NCBI GenBank assembly: GCA_017436305.1
Contig: JAFSDJ010000082.1
Coordinates: 1-33,198 of the forward strand
Reading direction: 5' to 3'
Length of the DNA: 33,198 nucleotides
DNA from: Lachnospiraceae bacterium
GTDB taxonomy: Bacteria; Bacillota; Clostridia; Lachnospirales; Lachnospiraceae
Part shown: in pieces, positions 7,314-15,464 of the stretch
Numbering within the stretch: the stretch's first letter is position 1
Layout of the letters: each line of letters begins with the position of its first letter
Program-made: the position numbers and the translations under genes
Notes under the pieces: model-generated
What the model saw: the letters and a program-made list of their open reading frames with translations, nothing else
Databases searched by the model: none
Told to the model about the DNA's origin: nothing

Positions 7314-9308
7314 ATGAAGAGTATATTAGTTGTAGATGATTCAGCTTCAAATTTAAAGTTTGTTGAGAGCGTATTAAAAGATAAGTATAAACTGATTTTG
7401 GTAAAGTCCGGGGAGAAAGCATTGGCATATTTAGAAAAGAAACAGGTGGATCTGGTTTTGTCAGATATAATGATGCCACAGATGAACGGATTTGAACTTT
7501 ATGAGAAAATAAAAGTTTTAGAGTTAAATCAGAATGTACCATTGGTTTTTTTGACTGCGGATATAGATGTGGAAAATGAAATTAAGGGTCTTGCAATGGG
7601 GGCAGTTGATTTTATACGAAAGCCTTTTGTACCTGAAGTCATGTTGAATCGAATAAACCGTATTCTACAATTAGAGGAATTGAATAAAAATCTGGAAGAT
7701 AAGGTAAAGGAAAAAGCTGTTCAGATTGAAAAGCTTTCCTTTGAAATTATTTCCACAATTGCAAGTGTGATTGAGGCAAAGGACAGTTATACAAAAGGGC
7801 ATTCTGTCCGTGTGGCAGAATACAGTGCTCTACTTGCTAAGGAACTGGGCTGGAAGGAGAGTGATGTACAAAATCTGAAATATATCGCTCTTTTGCACGA
7901 CATAGGAAAAGTTGGTATTCCGGATAATGTATTAAATAAGCCGGAAAAACTAACAGACAGGGAGTTTAATATTATTAAATCTCATACTACCATAGGTGGA
8001 GATATTTTAAAGGAAATTGAAACCATTGATGATGTGGATTCCGGAGCAAAATATCATCATGAAAGATATGATGGAAAGGGGTATCCATCCGGTCTTGTGG
8101 GAGACCATATTCCGGCAGTTGCACGAATAATCTGTATTGCAGATTCCTATGATGCCATGAACAGTAAACGCGTCTATAGGGATAGGCTACCGACAGATGT
8201 GATTCGAAACGAGTTAGTAAATGGACGCGGAACACAGTTTGATCCGGATTATTTAGATGTGTTTGTCAGTTTATTTGATGAGGGAAAACTTAAGCTGGAG
8301 TTTAGCGACACAGATAGAGAAAAAACAATCTCTGGAGAAAGTTCTGCCCTTATCAGTCAAATTATGAAGAGCATGGATGAGGAAGCAAAAAAAGCAGAAG
8401 CCTGTGATTATCTGACGGGACTTTTGAGCAGAAAAGAAGGAGAAAATAAAATCATTCAGGCAATGAAAAAAAAGGATGGTTGTCTGGCTTTTGTGGATTT
8501 AGATAATCTTAAACGAACCAATGATACAATGGGACATCTGGCGGGAGATTATGCTTTGAAAACTGTGGCAGATGTACTTTCTGAATATGGAAAGGATGCT
8601 ATTGTTGCTCGATTGGGCGGAGATGAATTTGTTTATTACATGATTGGTGTTGATAGGGAAGAAGCAGCAAAAACCATAGAACAGATTATGAAATCTTTTG
8701 CAAAGAAAAAGGAGAATAATACATATTTGTCAGTATCTTCCCTTTCTATCGGTTTATCTATGACCACATCGGCTGATATTTATTCCGATATAATAAAAAA
8801 AGCAGACAGGGCATTATATTATGTAAAACAAAGTGGAAAATGTGGTTATTATTTTTATGATAACCACGTTGATGAGGCAAAACAAGAGAAACAGGTTGAT
8901 TTGAAACGATTAGTTTCCAGCCTGAAGGAACAAGGTGCTTACAGCGGTTCGTTAAGTGTAGAATACAGAGAATTTGCAAAATTATACGATTATATTCAGC
9001 ATTTAGGAGAGCGTTATGAATACAATGTCCATCTTATTTTAATTAGATTGGAGCCTGCAAATCAGAATAAGTTGTATATTGATGAAAAAGAGCATGCCAT
9101 GACCTGTATGGAAAAGACAATTCAGGCTTCTCTACGGTCTGTGGATATTAGCACAAGATTTAGCGGGGAGCAATTTGTAGTTATCCTTACGGATGCACAA
9201 AATGAATATGTTGAGGTTATAACGAAACGTATATCGGAAAACTTTCATAAAATTTATGACCGTAAATTAATAAATGTGCATTTTGATATAGCTGCTTTGC
9301 TAGAGTAA
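7314..9308 (+). CDS. response regulator with REC, HD-GYP, GGDEF and degenerate second GGDEF-like domain
   Basis: 664 residues. REC domain 1-120 with ILVVDDSASN and phospho-Asp51 (LSDIMMPQMNG). A short coiled coil (about 115-140) leads to HD-GYP, which hydrolyses c-di-GMP: H163 in KGHSVRVAEYS, HDIGK at 195-199, HH at 248-249 and DGKGYPSG ending the signature at 253-260. A GGDEF domain follows, with LARLGGDEF-type signature at 435-439 intact, and upstream FVDLDNLKRTND; the usual RxxD inhibitory site is replaced (YGKD), so product inhibition is not expected. Residues 535-664 resemble another GGDEF fold whose signature is SGEQF (617-621), probably inactive. The protein can both make and break c-di-GMP, with phosphorylation likely setting the balance. 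It is the last gene of the permease-kinase operon and is followed by a terminator. Confidence 0.93.
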   Translation: MKSILVVDDSASNLKFVESVLKDKYKLILVKSGEKALAYLEKKQVDLVLSDIMMPQMNGFELYEKIKVLELNQNVPLVFLTADIDVENEIKGLAMGAVDFIRKPFVPEVMLNRINRILQLEELNKNLEDKVKEKAVQIEKLSFEIISTIASVIEAKDSYTKGHSVRVAEYSALLAKELGWKESDVQNLKYIALLHDIGKVGIPDNVLNKPEKLTDREFNIIKSHTTIGGDILKEIETIDDVDSGAKYHHERYDGKGYPSGLVGDHIPAVARIICIADSYDAMNSKRVYRDRLPTDVIRNELVNGRGTQFDPDYLDVFVSLFDEGKLKLEFSDTDREKTISGESSALISQIMKSMDEEAKKAEACDYLTGLLSRKEGENKIIQAMKKKDGCLAFVDLDNLKRTNDTMGHLAGDYALKTVADVLSEYGKDAIVARLGGDEFVYYMIGVDREEAAKTIEQIMKSFAKKKENNTYLSVSSLSIGLSMTTSADIYSDIIKKADRALYYVKQSGKCGYYFYDNHVDEAKQEKQVDLKRLVSSLKEQGAYSGSLSVEYREFAKLYDYIQHLGERYEYNVHLILIRLEPANQNKLYIDEKEHAMTCMEKTIQASLRSVDISTRFSGEQFVVILTDAQNEYVEVITKRISENFHKIYDRKLINVHFDIAALLE

Positions 9309-9380
9309 ACTGACGGATAGTGTGTTATTGAAAAATGAAAATTAGTCAACAGTAGGTTTTTGGGGGAGAAACAAAGGAAA

Positions 9381-9409
9381 GACAGAGTGTAAAGACTCTG
9401 TCTTTTTTT
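9381..9409 (+). terminator. intrinsic terminator between the signalling operon and ptsG
   Basis: GACAGAGT (9381-9388) pairs perfectly with ACTCTGTC (9395-9402) around a six-base loop, followed by seven T (9403-9409). It lies 72 bases after the c-di-GMP gene and 85 bases before ptsG. It could also act as an attenuator in a ptsG leader (as in GlcT-type antitermination), but I see no clear RAT element overlapping the stem. Confidence 0.88.
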
Positions 9410-9493
9410 GTACAAAAAAACATCAGATAGATGTATTAATATGCCTCATTTCTGTCAAAAATAAAAAGAAAAAGAAAAGGAGTTAATAGGAAG

Positions 9494-11608
9494 TTGAAGG
9501 ATAAAATTTTTAGTGTTTTACAGCGTGTTGGTCGAAGCTTTATGCTTCCCATTGCTATACTTCCGGTTGCCGGTCTGTTAATGGGAATTGGAAGTTCCTT
9601 TACAAATACAACTACCATAGAAACCTATGGACTTACCGGCATTTTGGGAGAAGGTACAATTCTTTATGCTCTGTTAATTATTATGAGTAAGGTAGGAAGT
9701 ACAATTTTTGATAATCTGCCGTTGATTTTTGCTGTGGGAGTGGCAATTGGTATGGCCAAGAGGGAAAAAGAGGTTTCCGCTTTATCTGCGGTGATTGCTT
9801 ACTTCGTTATGAATACAGCAATTAATGCAATGCTTGTAATTAGTGGTCAGATTTTAGAAAATGGTGAAATTGCACAGACAGTATTAGAAGGTACCATTGC
9901 ATCTTCTTGTGGAATACTGACATTGCAGATGGGTGTTTTTGGAGGCGTTATTGTAGGTCTGGGTGTGGCTGCACTCCATAACAGATTTTATAAAATACAG
10001 CTTCCAAGTGCCTTATCATTTTTTGGAGGAACCAGATTTGTTCCGATTATTTCCACAATTGTGTACATGTTTGTGGGAATCCTCATGTACTTTATCTGGC
10101 CGTTTGCCCAGAGTGGAATTTATGCATTAGGTGGTCTTGTATCAGGTTCCGGTTATGTAGGAACTTTAATTTTTGGTCTCATAAAAAGAGCTCTGATACC
10201 ATTCGGTCTCCATCATGTATTTTATATGCCTTTCTGGCAGACTGGAGTTGGTGGAACCATGGAGGTAGCCGGTCAGATTGTTCAGGGTGGACAGAACATT
10301 TTCTTTGCGCAGCTGGCAGATTCTGCAAATGTGGCTCATTTTAGTGCAGATGCTACCAGATTTTTCTCAGGAGAGTTTATTTTTATGATTTTTGGTCTCC
10401 CGGGAGCGGCACTTGCCATGTATCGTTGTGCAAAACCGGAAAAGAAAAAGGCAGCAGGAGGTCTGCTTTTATCGGCAGCACTTGCAAGTATGGCAACCGG
10501 TATTACGGAACCCATAGAGTTTTCTTTCCTGTTTGTAGCGCCTATGCTCTTTGTGGTGCAGGTAATTCTGGCTGGAACTGCTTATATGATTGCACATATG
10601 TTAAATATTGCTGTGGGGCTGACGTTTTCCGGTGGATTAATAGACTTGTTCCTGTTCGGCATTTTACAAGGAAATGAAAAAACAAGCTGGATGCTCATTG
10701 TTCCGGTTGGTATTATTTACTTTTTCCTTTATTACTTTATATTTAAGTTTTTAATTTTAAAATCTGACTTAAAAACACCGGGACGTGAGGATGATAATAC
10801 AGAAACAAAGCTTTATACAAAAGCAGATGTAAATGCCCGAAAGGAAGGATTGAAGAAAGCAGCATCGGAGGATGAAGTATCAGGGGAAGCAGATTCAATT
10901 AGTGAGGCTATTACCAGAGGGTTAGGTGGTAAGCAAAATATTGAAGATGTGGATTGTTGTGCAACAAGACTTCGGTGTACGGTAGGGGATATTTCTTTAG
11001 TAAATGATGAGGTGCTGAGAGCAACAGGAGCCTCCGGTGTAGTTCGTAAGGGAAAAGGTGTGCAGGTTATTTACGGACCAAACGTAACGGTCATTAAGTC
11101 CGATCTGGAAGATTATCTTGCATCTGCAACGGATACTATCGTTATAAAATCTATTGTAATATCCAGTCCTATGAAGGGCAAAGCTGCCAATCTTTCTACA
11201 GCACCGGATGAGGCATTTGCTCAGGGAATGATGGGTGACGGTGCTGTAGTAACGCCGGAAGATTCTTATGTATACGCGCCGGAGGATGGGGAAGTGTCTT
11301 TTGTGTTTGACACAAAGCATGCCATTGGATTTTTGACAGATTCCGGAGTAAGCCTGCTAATTCACGTAGGAATTGACACAGTGAACCTAAATGGAAATGG
11401 ATTTAAAGCACTGGTAGAATCCGGTCAAAAGGTAAAGAAGGGACAGCCTATGTTGAAGCTGGATCTGGATTATCTGAAAAAGCATGCACCTTCCATTGTA
11501 TCCCCAATTGTATGTACAGAATTGGAGGAGAACCAGAAAGTGCGCCTTATAAAAGAGGGAAATATTAGTGCAGGAGAAGCACTTTTTGTAGTGGATATTT
11601 ATGAATGA
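9494..11608 (+). CDS. ptsG: PTS glucose-type transporter, fused EIICBA
   Basis: 704 residues starting at TTG 9494; MKDKIFSVLQRVGRSFMLPI is the usual N-terminus of this family, so no earlier start is needed. EIIC (about 1-430, roughly 8-10 membrane helices) contains IPFGLHHVFYMPFWQT and the substrate-site motif GITEPIEF (336-343). EIIB follows with phospho-Cys489 in DCCATRLR. EIIA occupies the last 150 residues with KHAIGF (His609) and the phospho-His624 in LIHVGIDTV. The protein imports and phosphorylates a hexose. The HH-FYMPFW pattern favours glucose over N-acetylglucosamine, but a related sugar is possible. All three phosphotransfer sites are intact. ptsH overlaps or directly follows the stop, and ptsI follows ptsH, so the whole sugar phosphorelay is one transcription unit. 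Confidence 0.93.
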   Translation: MKDKIFSVLQRVGRSFMLPIAILPVAGLLMGIGSSFTNTTTIETYGLTGILGEGTILYALLIIMSKVGSTIFDNLPLIFAVGVAIGMAKREKEVSALSAVIAYFVMNTAINAMLVISGQILENGEIAQTVLEGTIASSCGILTLQMGVFGGVIVGLGVAALHNRFYKIQLPSALSFFGGTRFVPIISTIVYMFVGILMYFIWPFAQSGIYALGGLVSGSGYVGTLIFGLIKRALIPFGLHHVFYMPFWQTGVGGTMEVAGQIVQGGQNIFFAQLADSANVAHFSADATRFFSGEFIFMIFGLPGAALAMYRCAKPEKKKAAGGLLLSAALASMATGITEPIEFSFLFVAPMLFVVQVILAGTAYMIAHMLNIAVGLTFSGGLIDLFLFGILQGNEKTSWMLIVPVGIIYFFLYYFIFKFLILKSDLKTPGREDDNTETKLYTKADVNARKEGLKKAASEDEVSGEADSISEAITRGLGGKQNIEDVDCCATRLRCTVGDISLVNDEVLRATGASGVVRKGKGVQVIYGPNVTVIKSDLEDYLASATDTIVIKSIVISSPMKGKAANLSTAPDEAFAQGMMGDGAVVTPEDSYVYAPEDGEVSFVFDTKHAIGFLTDSGVSLLIHVGIDTVNLNGNGFKALVESGQKVKKGQPMLKLDLDYLKKHAPSIVSPIVCTELEENQKVRLIKEGNISAGEALFVVDIYE

Positions 11609-11624
11609 GAAAGGAAAAATGCTT

Positions 11625-11882
11625 ATGAAAACATTTAACCATGAAATTAAAGACGAAGTGGGGATTCATGCAAGACCGGCAGGACTTCTTGTAAAGGAAG
11701 CAAAGAAATATAACAGTAAAATTACCTTAAACGTAAATGGAAAAAGCGCAGAAGCAACAAAATTAATGGCCATTATGACTCTTGGAGTAAAGCAGGGACA
11801 GGTAGTGGAAATTACAATAGAAGGCGAAGATGAAGATACCGCATACGAAGGTATGAAAGTATTTTTTGAACAAAATCTGTAA
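11625..11882 (+). CDS. ptsH: phosphocarrier protein HPr lacking the regulatory Ser46
   Basis: I start at ATG 11625 (AAAGGA nine bases upstream), giving an 85-residue protein with the standard HPr register; an in-frame ATG at 11601 overlaps ptsG and would add eight residues. The active-site His15 sits in VGIHARPAG. In Bacillus HPr the regulatory serine is residue 46, in NLKSIMGVMSLG; the aligned segment here is EATKLMAIMTLG, with Lys at position 46. Phosphorylation by HPr kinase at that site is therefore not possible. The protein should still pass phosphate from EI to EIIA. Another HPr elsewhere in the genome may serve catabolite repression. The gene lies between ptsG and ptsI, 16 bases and 13 bases from its neighbours. 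Confidence 0.93.
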   Translation: MKTFNHEIKDEVGIHARPAGLLVKEAKKYNSKITLNVNGKSAEATKLMAIMTLGVKQGQVVEITIEGEDEDTAYEGMKVFFEQNL

Positions 11883-11895
11883 GGAGGGATGACCT

Positions 11896-13518
11896 GTGCA
11901 GAGTTTTTTTGGAAAATCTATATACAAAGGAATGGTTATGGGACCTGTAATGGTGTTTAAGAAAAATGATGACCGGGTAAAACGCAAAAAAATTGAAAAT
12001 GCAGAAATGGAAATAACGCGTGTTACAAAGGCTATAGACCTTGCAAAAAAACAGCTTCAGAAATTGTATGACAAAGCAATTGTTCAGGTTGGGGAAGCAA
12101 GTGCCGCCATTTTTGAGATTCATCAGATGATGTTAGAGGATGAGGATTATTTAGAAGCAATTCACAATACTATTCGTACCGAGCTTGTAAATGCAGAATA
12201 TGCAGTAGCTATGACAGGTGACAATTTTTCAGAAATATTCAGTGCCATGGATAATGATTATATGAAGGCCCGGGCAGTTGACGTAAAGGATATATCCCAA
12301 CGGGTAGTGCAAAATTTATGCGGTCAGGAAGAAGTTGATTTAAGCTCCAAGGGGCCTTGTATTATTGTGGCAGATGATTTAAGTCCCAGTGAAACGATAC
12401 AAATGGATAAAGAAAAAATACTTGCCTTTGTTACGGTACGTGGTTCCGCCAATTCCCATACGGCAATTCTTGCACGTATGATGAATATTCCTGCGCTGAT
12501 TGGTGTACCTTTAGAGCTTTCGAAAATTGAAAATGGTATGATTGCAGTGGTGGACGGATTTAAAGGTCAGGTAATCTTTGAGCCGGATGAGGATACATGC
12601 CGGGAAGCAAGACAAAAAATACAAAAAGAACAGGAAAAACTAAGACTTTTGCATGAACTAAAGGGCAAAGAAAATGTAACATTAGATGGACGCAAAATCA
12701 ATATTTATGCAAATATCGGAAGTGTCAGTGACATTGGATATGTATTAGAAAATGATGCGGGAGGAATCGGACTGTTTCGAAGTGAGTTTTTGTATCTTGG
12801 AAGAACAGACTTTCCAACCGAAGAAGAGCAGTATCAGTCTTATAAGCAGGCTGCCCGGATGATGGCGGGAAAAAAAGTAATTATCCGTACACTGGATATT
12901 GGTGCCGATAAGCAGGTGGACTATTTTCAGCTGGGAAAAGAGGACAATCCTGCTCTTGGCTACCGGGCAATCCGCATTTGTTTAAAGCAACCGGATATTT
13001 TTAAAACACAGCTTAGAGCACTGCTTCGTGCTGCCGTTTTTGGAAATATTTCTATTATGTACCCTATGATTACTTCTGTAGAAGAAGTAAAGCAAATTCA
13101 GGCAATTGTAGAGGAAGTAAAAGCAGAGCTTGAAAAACAAGAAATACAGTATAAGATACCAAAGCAGGGAATTATGATTGAAACACCGGCAGCCGTAATG
13201 ATTAGTGATGAACTGGCGCAGTTGGTAGATTTCTTCAGTATAGGAACCAATGACCTTACACAATATACTCTTGCCATTGACAGGCAGAATGAAAAGCTGG
13301 ATGATTTTTATAATCCCCATCATAAGGCAATTTTACGAATGATAAAAATGGTTGTTGAAAATGCCCATAAATATGGGAAATGGGTTGGTATATGCGGGGA
13401 ACTGGGTGCAGATACTGCCCTTACGGAGCAATTTGTCCGCATGGGTATTGATGAGCTGTCTGTTGCACCATCCATGGTTTTAAACCTTAGAAAAATCATT
13501 CGTGAAATGACAGTGTAA
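11896..13518 (+). CDS. ptsI: PTS enzyme I (PEP-protein phosphotransferase)
   Basis: 540 residues from a GTG at 11896 with AAGGAGGG eight bases upstream. It takes phosphate from phosphoenolpyruvate and passes it to HPr His15. The swivelling phosphohistidine domain has GSANSHTAILARMM (His188). The PEP-binding TIM-barrel has GIGLFRSEFLYLGR near residue 295, IIRTLDIGADK near 335, GTNDLTQY near 450 and the active-site Cys500 in VGICGELGAD. All essential residues are present. It is slightly shorter than the common 570 residues, mostly at the C-terminus, which ends soon after SVAPSMVLNLRKIIRE. It closes the ptsGHI cluster; I see no strong terminator directly after it. Confidence 0.95.
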   Translation: MQSFFGKSIYKGMVMGPVMVFKKNDDRVKRKKIENAEMEITRVTKAIDLAKKQLQKLYDKAIVQVGEASAAIFEIHQMMLEDEDYLEAIHNTIRTELVNAEYAVAMTGDNFSEIFSAMDNDYMKARAVDVKDISQRVVQNLCGQEEVDLSSKGPCIIVADDLSPSETIQMDKEKILAFVTVRGSANSHTAILARMMNIPALIGVPLELSKIENGMIAVVDGFKGQVIFEPDEDTCREARQKIQKEQEKLRLLHELKGKENVTLDGRKINIYANIGSVSDIGYVLENDAGGIGLFRSEFLYLGRTDFPTEEEQYQSYKQAARMMAGKKVIIRTLDIGADKQVDYFQLGKEDNPALGYRAIRICLKQPDIFKTQLRALLRAAVFGNISIMYPMITSVEEVKQIQAIVEEVKAELEKQEIQYKIPKQGIMIETPAAVMISDELAQLVDFFSIGTNDLTQYTLAIDRQNEKLDDFYNPHHKAILRMIKMVVENAHKYGKWVGICGELGADTALTEQFVRMGIDELSVAPSMVLNLRKIIREMTV

Positions 13519-13611
13519 GGATGTCATGAATTTACCAATAAAACTAATTCCTAATCAGAAAAAATAGTCATAGTATACAAAAAATATATGAATACTTCCA
13601 CAAATCCGTGA

Positions 13612-13641
13612 ATTGACATAAGTGTCAATGGAGAATAAAAT
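13612..13641 (+). promoter_or_regulatory. sigma-A promoter of the chemoreceptor with an 18-bp dyad over the -35
   Basis: TTGACA (13613-13618) and TAAAAT (13636-13641) have a 17-base spacing, a near-consensus vegetative promoter. The -35 is also the left half of a perfect 7-4-7 inverted repeat, ATTGACA TAAG TGTCAAT (13612-13629). A protein bound there would occlude the -35 element. No sigma-D (flagellar) pattern is seen. Confidence 0.65.
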
Positions 13642-13679
13642 TGTAAGTGTGAAAAAACTAGTTATAGCGGAGGTGGAGT

Positions 13680-15365
13680 ATGAAAAAACTGAGAAATATG
13701 AAAGTAAAAAAACGATTAATAATTAGTTTTGTTGGTACTGTTGTGGTGGCAAGTATTGCCGGTTTACTGGGTATGATATTAATGTTGGTAATGGATGCCA
13801 GATACAGTACAGCTTTGGAAAACAATGGTTTTATCCAGGGTGATATCGGAGAATATAACGCATATTTAAACAAGGGCGGTGCCTTTGTCCGGGATATTAT
13901 TATGCTGTCGGACGAGCAGAAGATTGCAGAAGCAAAGACGTCACTGGAAGAGTGTGATGAGAAAGTGGATTATTACTTAGAACACTTTACAAAAAGACTG
14001 GAAAACCAGGAAGAACAGGCTTTACTGGATATTATTAATGAGAAATATCCGGAATATTTGAACTATAGGGATCAGGCAATAGAATTAGGTTTGCAAAATA
14101 AAAATGATGAGGCTTTAGATATATTCTACAATCAGGCGGTTCCTCTTTTGGTGGATGTAATGCAGGCAGCCGACGATTTACTTGCAATGAATGTAGAGAT
14201 GGGAGATAACGTATCAAATTCCCTGTCAGCCACCAGCCGGATTATGGTAATTGTTATGATAATCGTTATCGTAGCAGCTATCGTTATTTCCATGACTTTT
14301 GCAACTTATACAGCTCATGATTTAGAAAAACCAATTGCACAGGTAGAAAGAGCAGCCAGAAAGCTTGCAAATGGTGAACTGGACTTTACTGTTTCCGTAG
14401 ATTCACAGGATGAATTTGGAGAAATGGCGAAACATTTAAACGAAGCAGTTGCAAACTTACACTCATATGTTGAGACCATTAAATACGGTTTAAAAGAAAT
14501 TGGGGAAGGTAACTTTACAGTACGTCCAGATATAGAATTTCATGGTGATTTCATAGCATTAAAGGAAGCTATCGAACATATTATTGTTACTTTAAGCAAT
14601 ACTTTAAGACAGATTAATGAAGGTTCTGATCAGGTTGCATTAGGAGCAGAACAGTTAGCTGAAAATGCCCAGACCCTTGCAGAAGGTGCCACTAATCAGG
14701 CAAGTGCAGTGGAAGAAATCACTGCTACTGTAGAAAATGTGGCTGAAGCAGCAGGTGAAAGTGCCAGAAAAGCAGATGATGCTTATAAGAATGCAGAAGA
14801 GTTTGCCAAGGTTGCAGAAGAAAGTAGCCGTGAAATGGAATTGCTTACAAGTGCTATGGAAAGAATTTCTGAAACATCCAAAGAGATTGAAAGTATTATT
14901 GGTGAGATTGAGGATATTGCATCACAGACAAATCTACTTTCTTTAAATGCTTCAATTGAAGCTGCCAGAGCAGGAGAAGCAGGCAGAGGATTTGCGGTTG
15001 TTGCTGATCAGATTGGAAAACTGGCAGCAGACAGTGCCCAGTCTGCGGTTAATACAAAGAGTCTTATTGTAAAAGCATTAGAAGAAGTTGTAAAAGGAAA
15101 CGAAATTACTGTAAAAACAGCAGCTGATTTACAGCAGGTAATTGGCGGTATTAAAACATTGGCAACTGCTTCTAAGGAAACAAGTGAAGCTTCAGCTGAG
15201 CAGGCAGAGACGATGATTCAGGTACATCAGGCAATTGAACAAATTGCAGAGGTTGTACAGAACAACTCTGCATCAGCAGAAGAAACTTCGGCTACCAGTG
15301 AAGAATTGTATGCTCAGTCTGAAAACTTAAAGGCTTTAATTGAGCAGTTTAGATTGGCTGAGTAA
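13680..15365 (+). CDS. methyl-accepting chemotaxis protein with tandem HAMP-like linkers
   Basis: 561 residues. TM1 covers about 13-37, a helical 150-residue extracellular sensor (four-helix-bundle type) follows, TM2 about 188-210, HAMP about 211-265 ([19 protein letters not shown]), a second HAMP-like stretch near 275-315 ([19 protein letters not shown]), then the cytoplasmic signalling coiled coil. The kinase-binding hairpin tip is intact ([19 protein letters not shown], then [18 protein letters not shown]). No C-terminal NWETF-type CheR pentapeptide is present. The ATG follows GGAGGTGGAG. The protein should couple an external ligand to the CheA/CheW array. Its position directly after ptsI hints at a sugar-related stimulus, but it has its own promoter, so that is inference. 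Confidence 0.93.
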   Translation: MKKLRNMKVKKRLIISFVGTVVVASIAGLLGMILMLVMDARYSTALENNGFIQGDIGEYNAYLNKGGAFVRDIIMLSDEQKIAEAKTSLEECDEKVDYYLEHFTKRLENQEEQALLDIINEKYPEYLNYRDQAIELGLQNKNDEALDIFYNQAVPLLVDVMQAADDLLAMNVEMGDNVSNSLSATSRIMVIVMIIVIVAAIVISMTFATYTAHDLEKPIAQVERAARKLANGELDFTVSVDSQDEFGEMAKHLNEAVANLHSYVETIKYGLKEIGEGNFTVRPDIEFHGDFIALKEAIEHIIVTLSNTLRQINEGSDQVALGAEQLAENAQTLAEGATNQASAVEEITATVENVAEAAGESARKADDAYKNAEEFAKVAEESSREMELLTSAMERISETSKEIESIIGEIEDIASQTNLLSLNASIEAARAGEAGRGFAVVADQIGKLAADSAQSAVNTKSLIVKALEEVVKGNEITVKTAADLQQVIGGIKTLATASKETSEASAEQAETMIQVHQAIEQIAEVVQNNSASAEETSATSEELYAQSENLKALIEQFRLAE

Positions 15366-15379
15366 AAGAGTAGATGAAT

Positions 15380-15409
15380 CCCTCACCGTCAATGAGATGG
15401 TGGGGGTTT
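15380..15409 (+). terminator. probable terminator of the chemoreceptor gene
   Basis: CCCTCACC (15380-15387) pairs with GGTGGGGG (15399-15406), one G-U pair, followed by a short TTTGTTA tract. The weak T-run makes it an inefficient or partly leaky terminator. Confidence 0.55.
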
Positions 15410-15424
15410 GTTACATTTAAATGG

Positions 15425-15450
15425 ATTAGGGCTTCCTGCGCCCTAATTTT
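15425..15450 (+). promoter_or_regulatory. inverted repeat just upstream of the LacI-family gene
   Basis: ATTAGGGC (15425-15432) and GCCCTAAT (15440-15447) form a perfect 8-bp stem with a seven-base loop, followed by TTT and, one base later, the AAAGGAG ribosome site. It may be a second terminator for the chemoreceptor transcript, or an operator or leader hairpin controlling the regulator gene itself. Sequence alone does not decide. Confidence 0.5.
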
Positions 15451-15464
15451 AAAGGAGACAAAAT

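Noticed and set aside
9310-9493. GlcT-type antitermination element before ptsG
   Set aside because: A terminator is present, but I could find no RAT-like sequence overlapping its left arm; the simpler reading is a terminator of the upstream operon.
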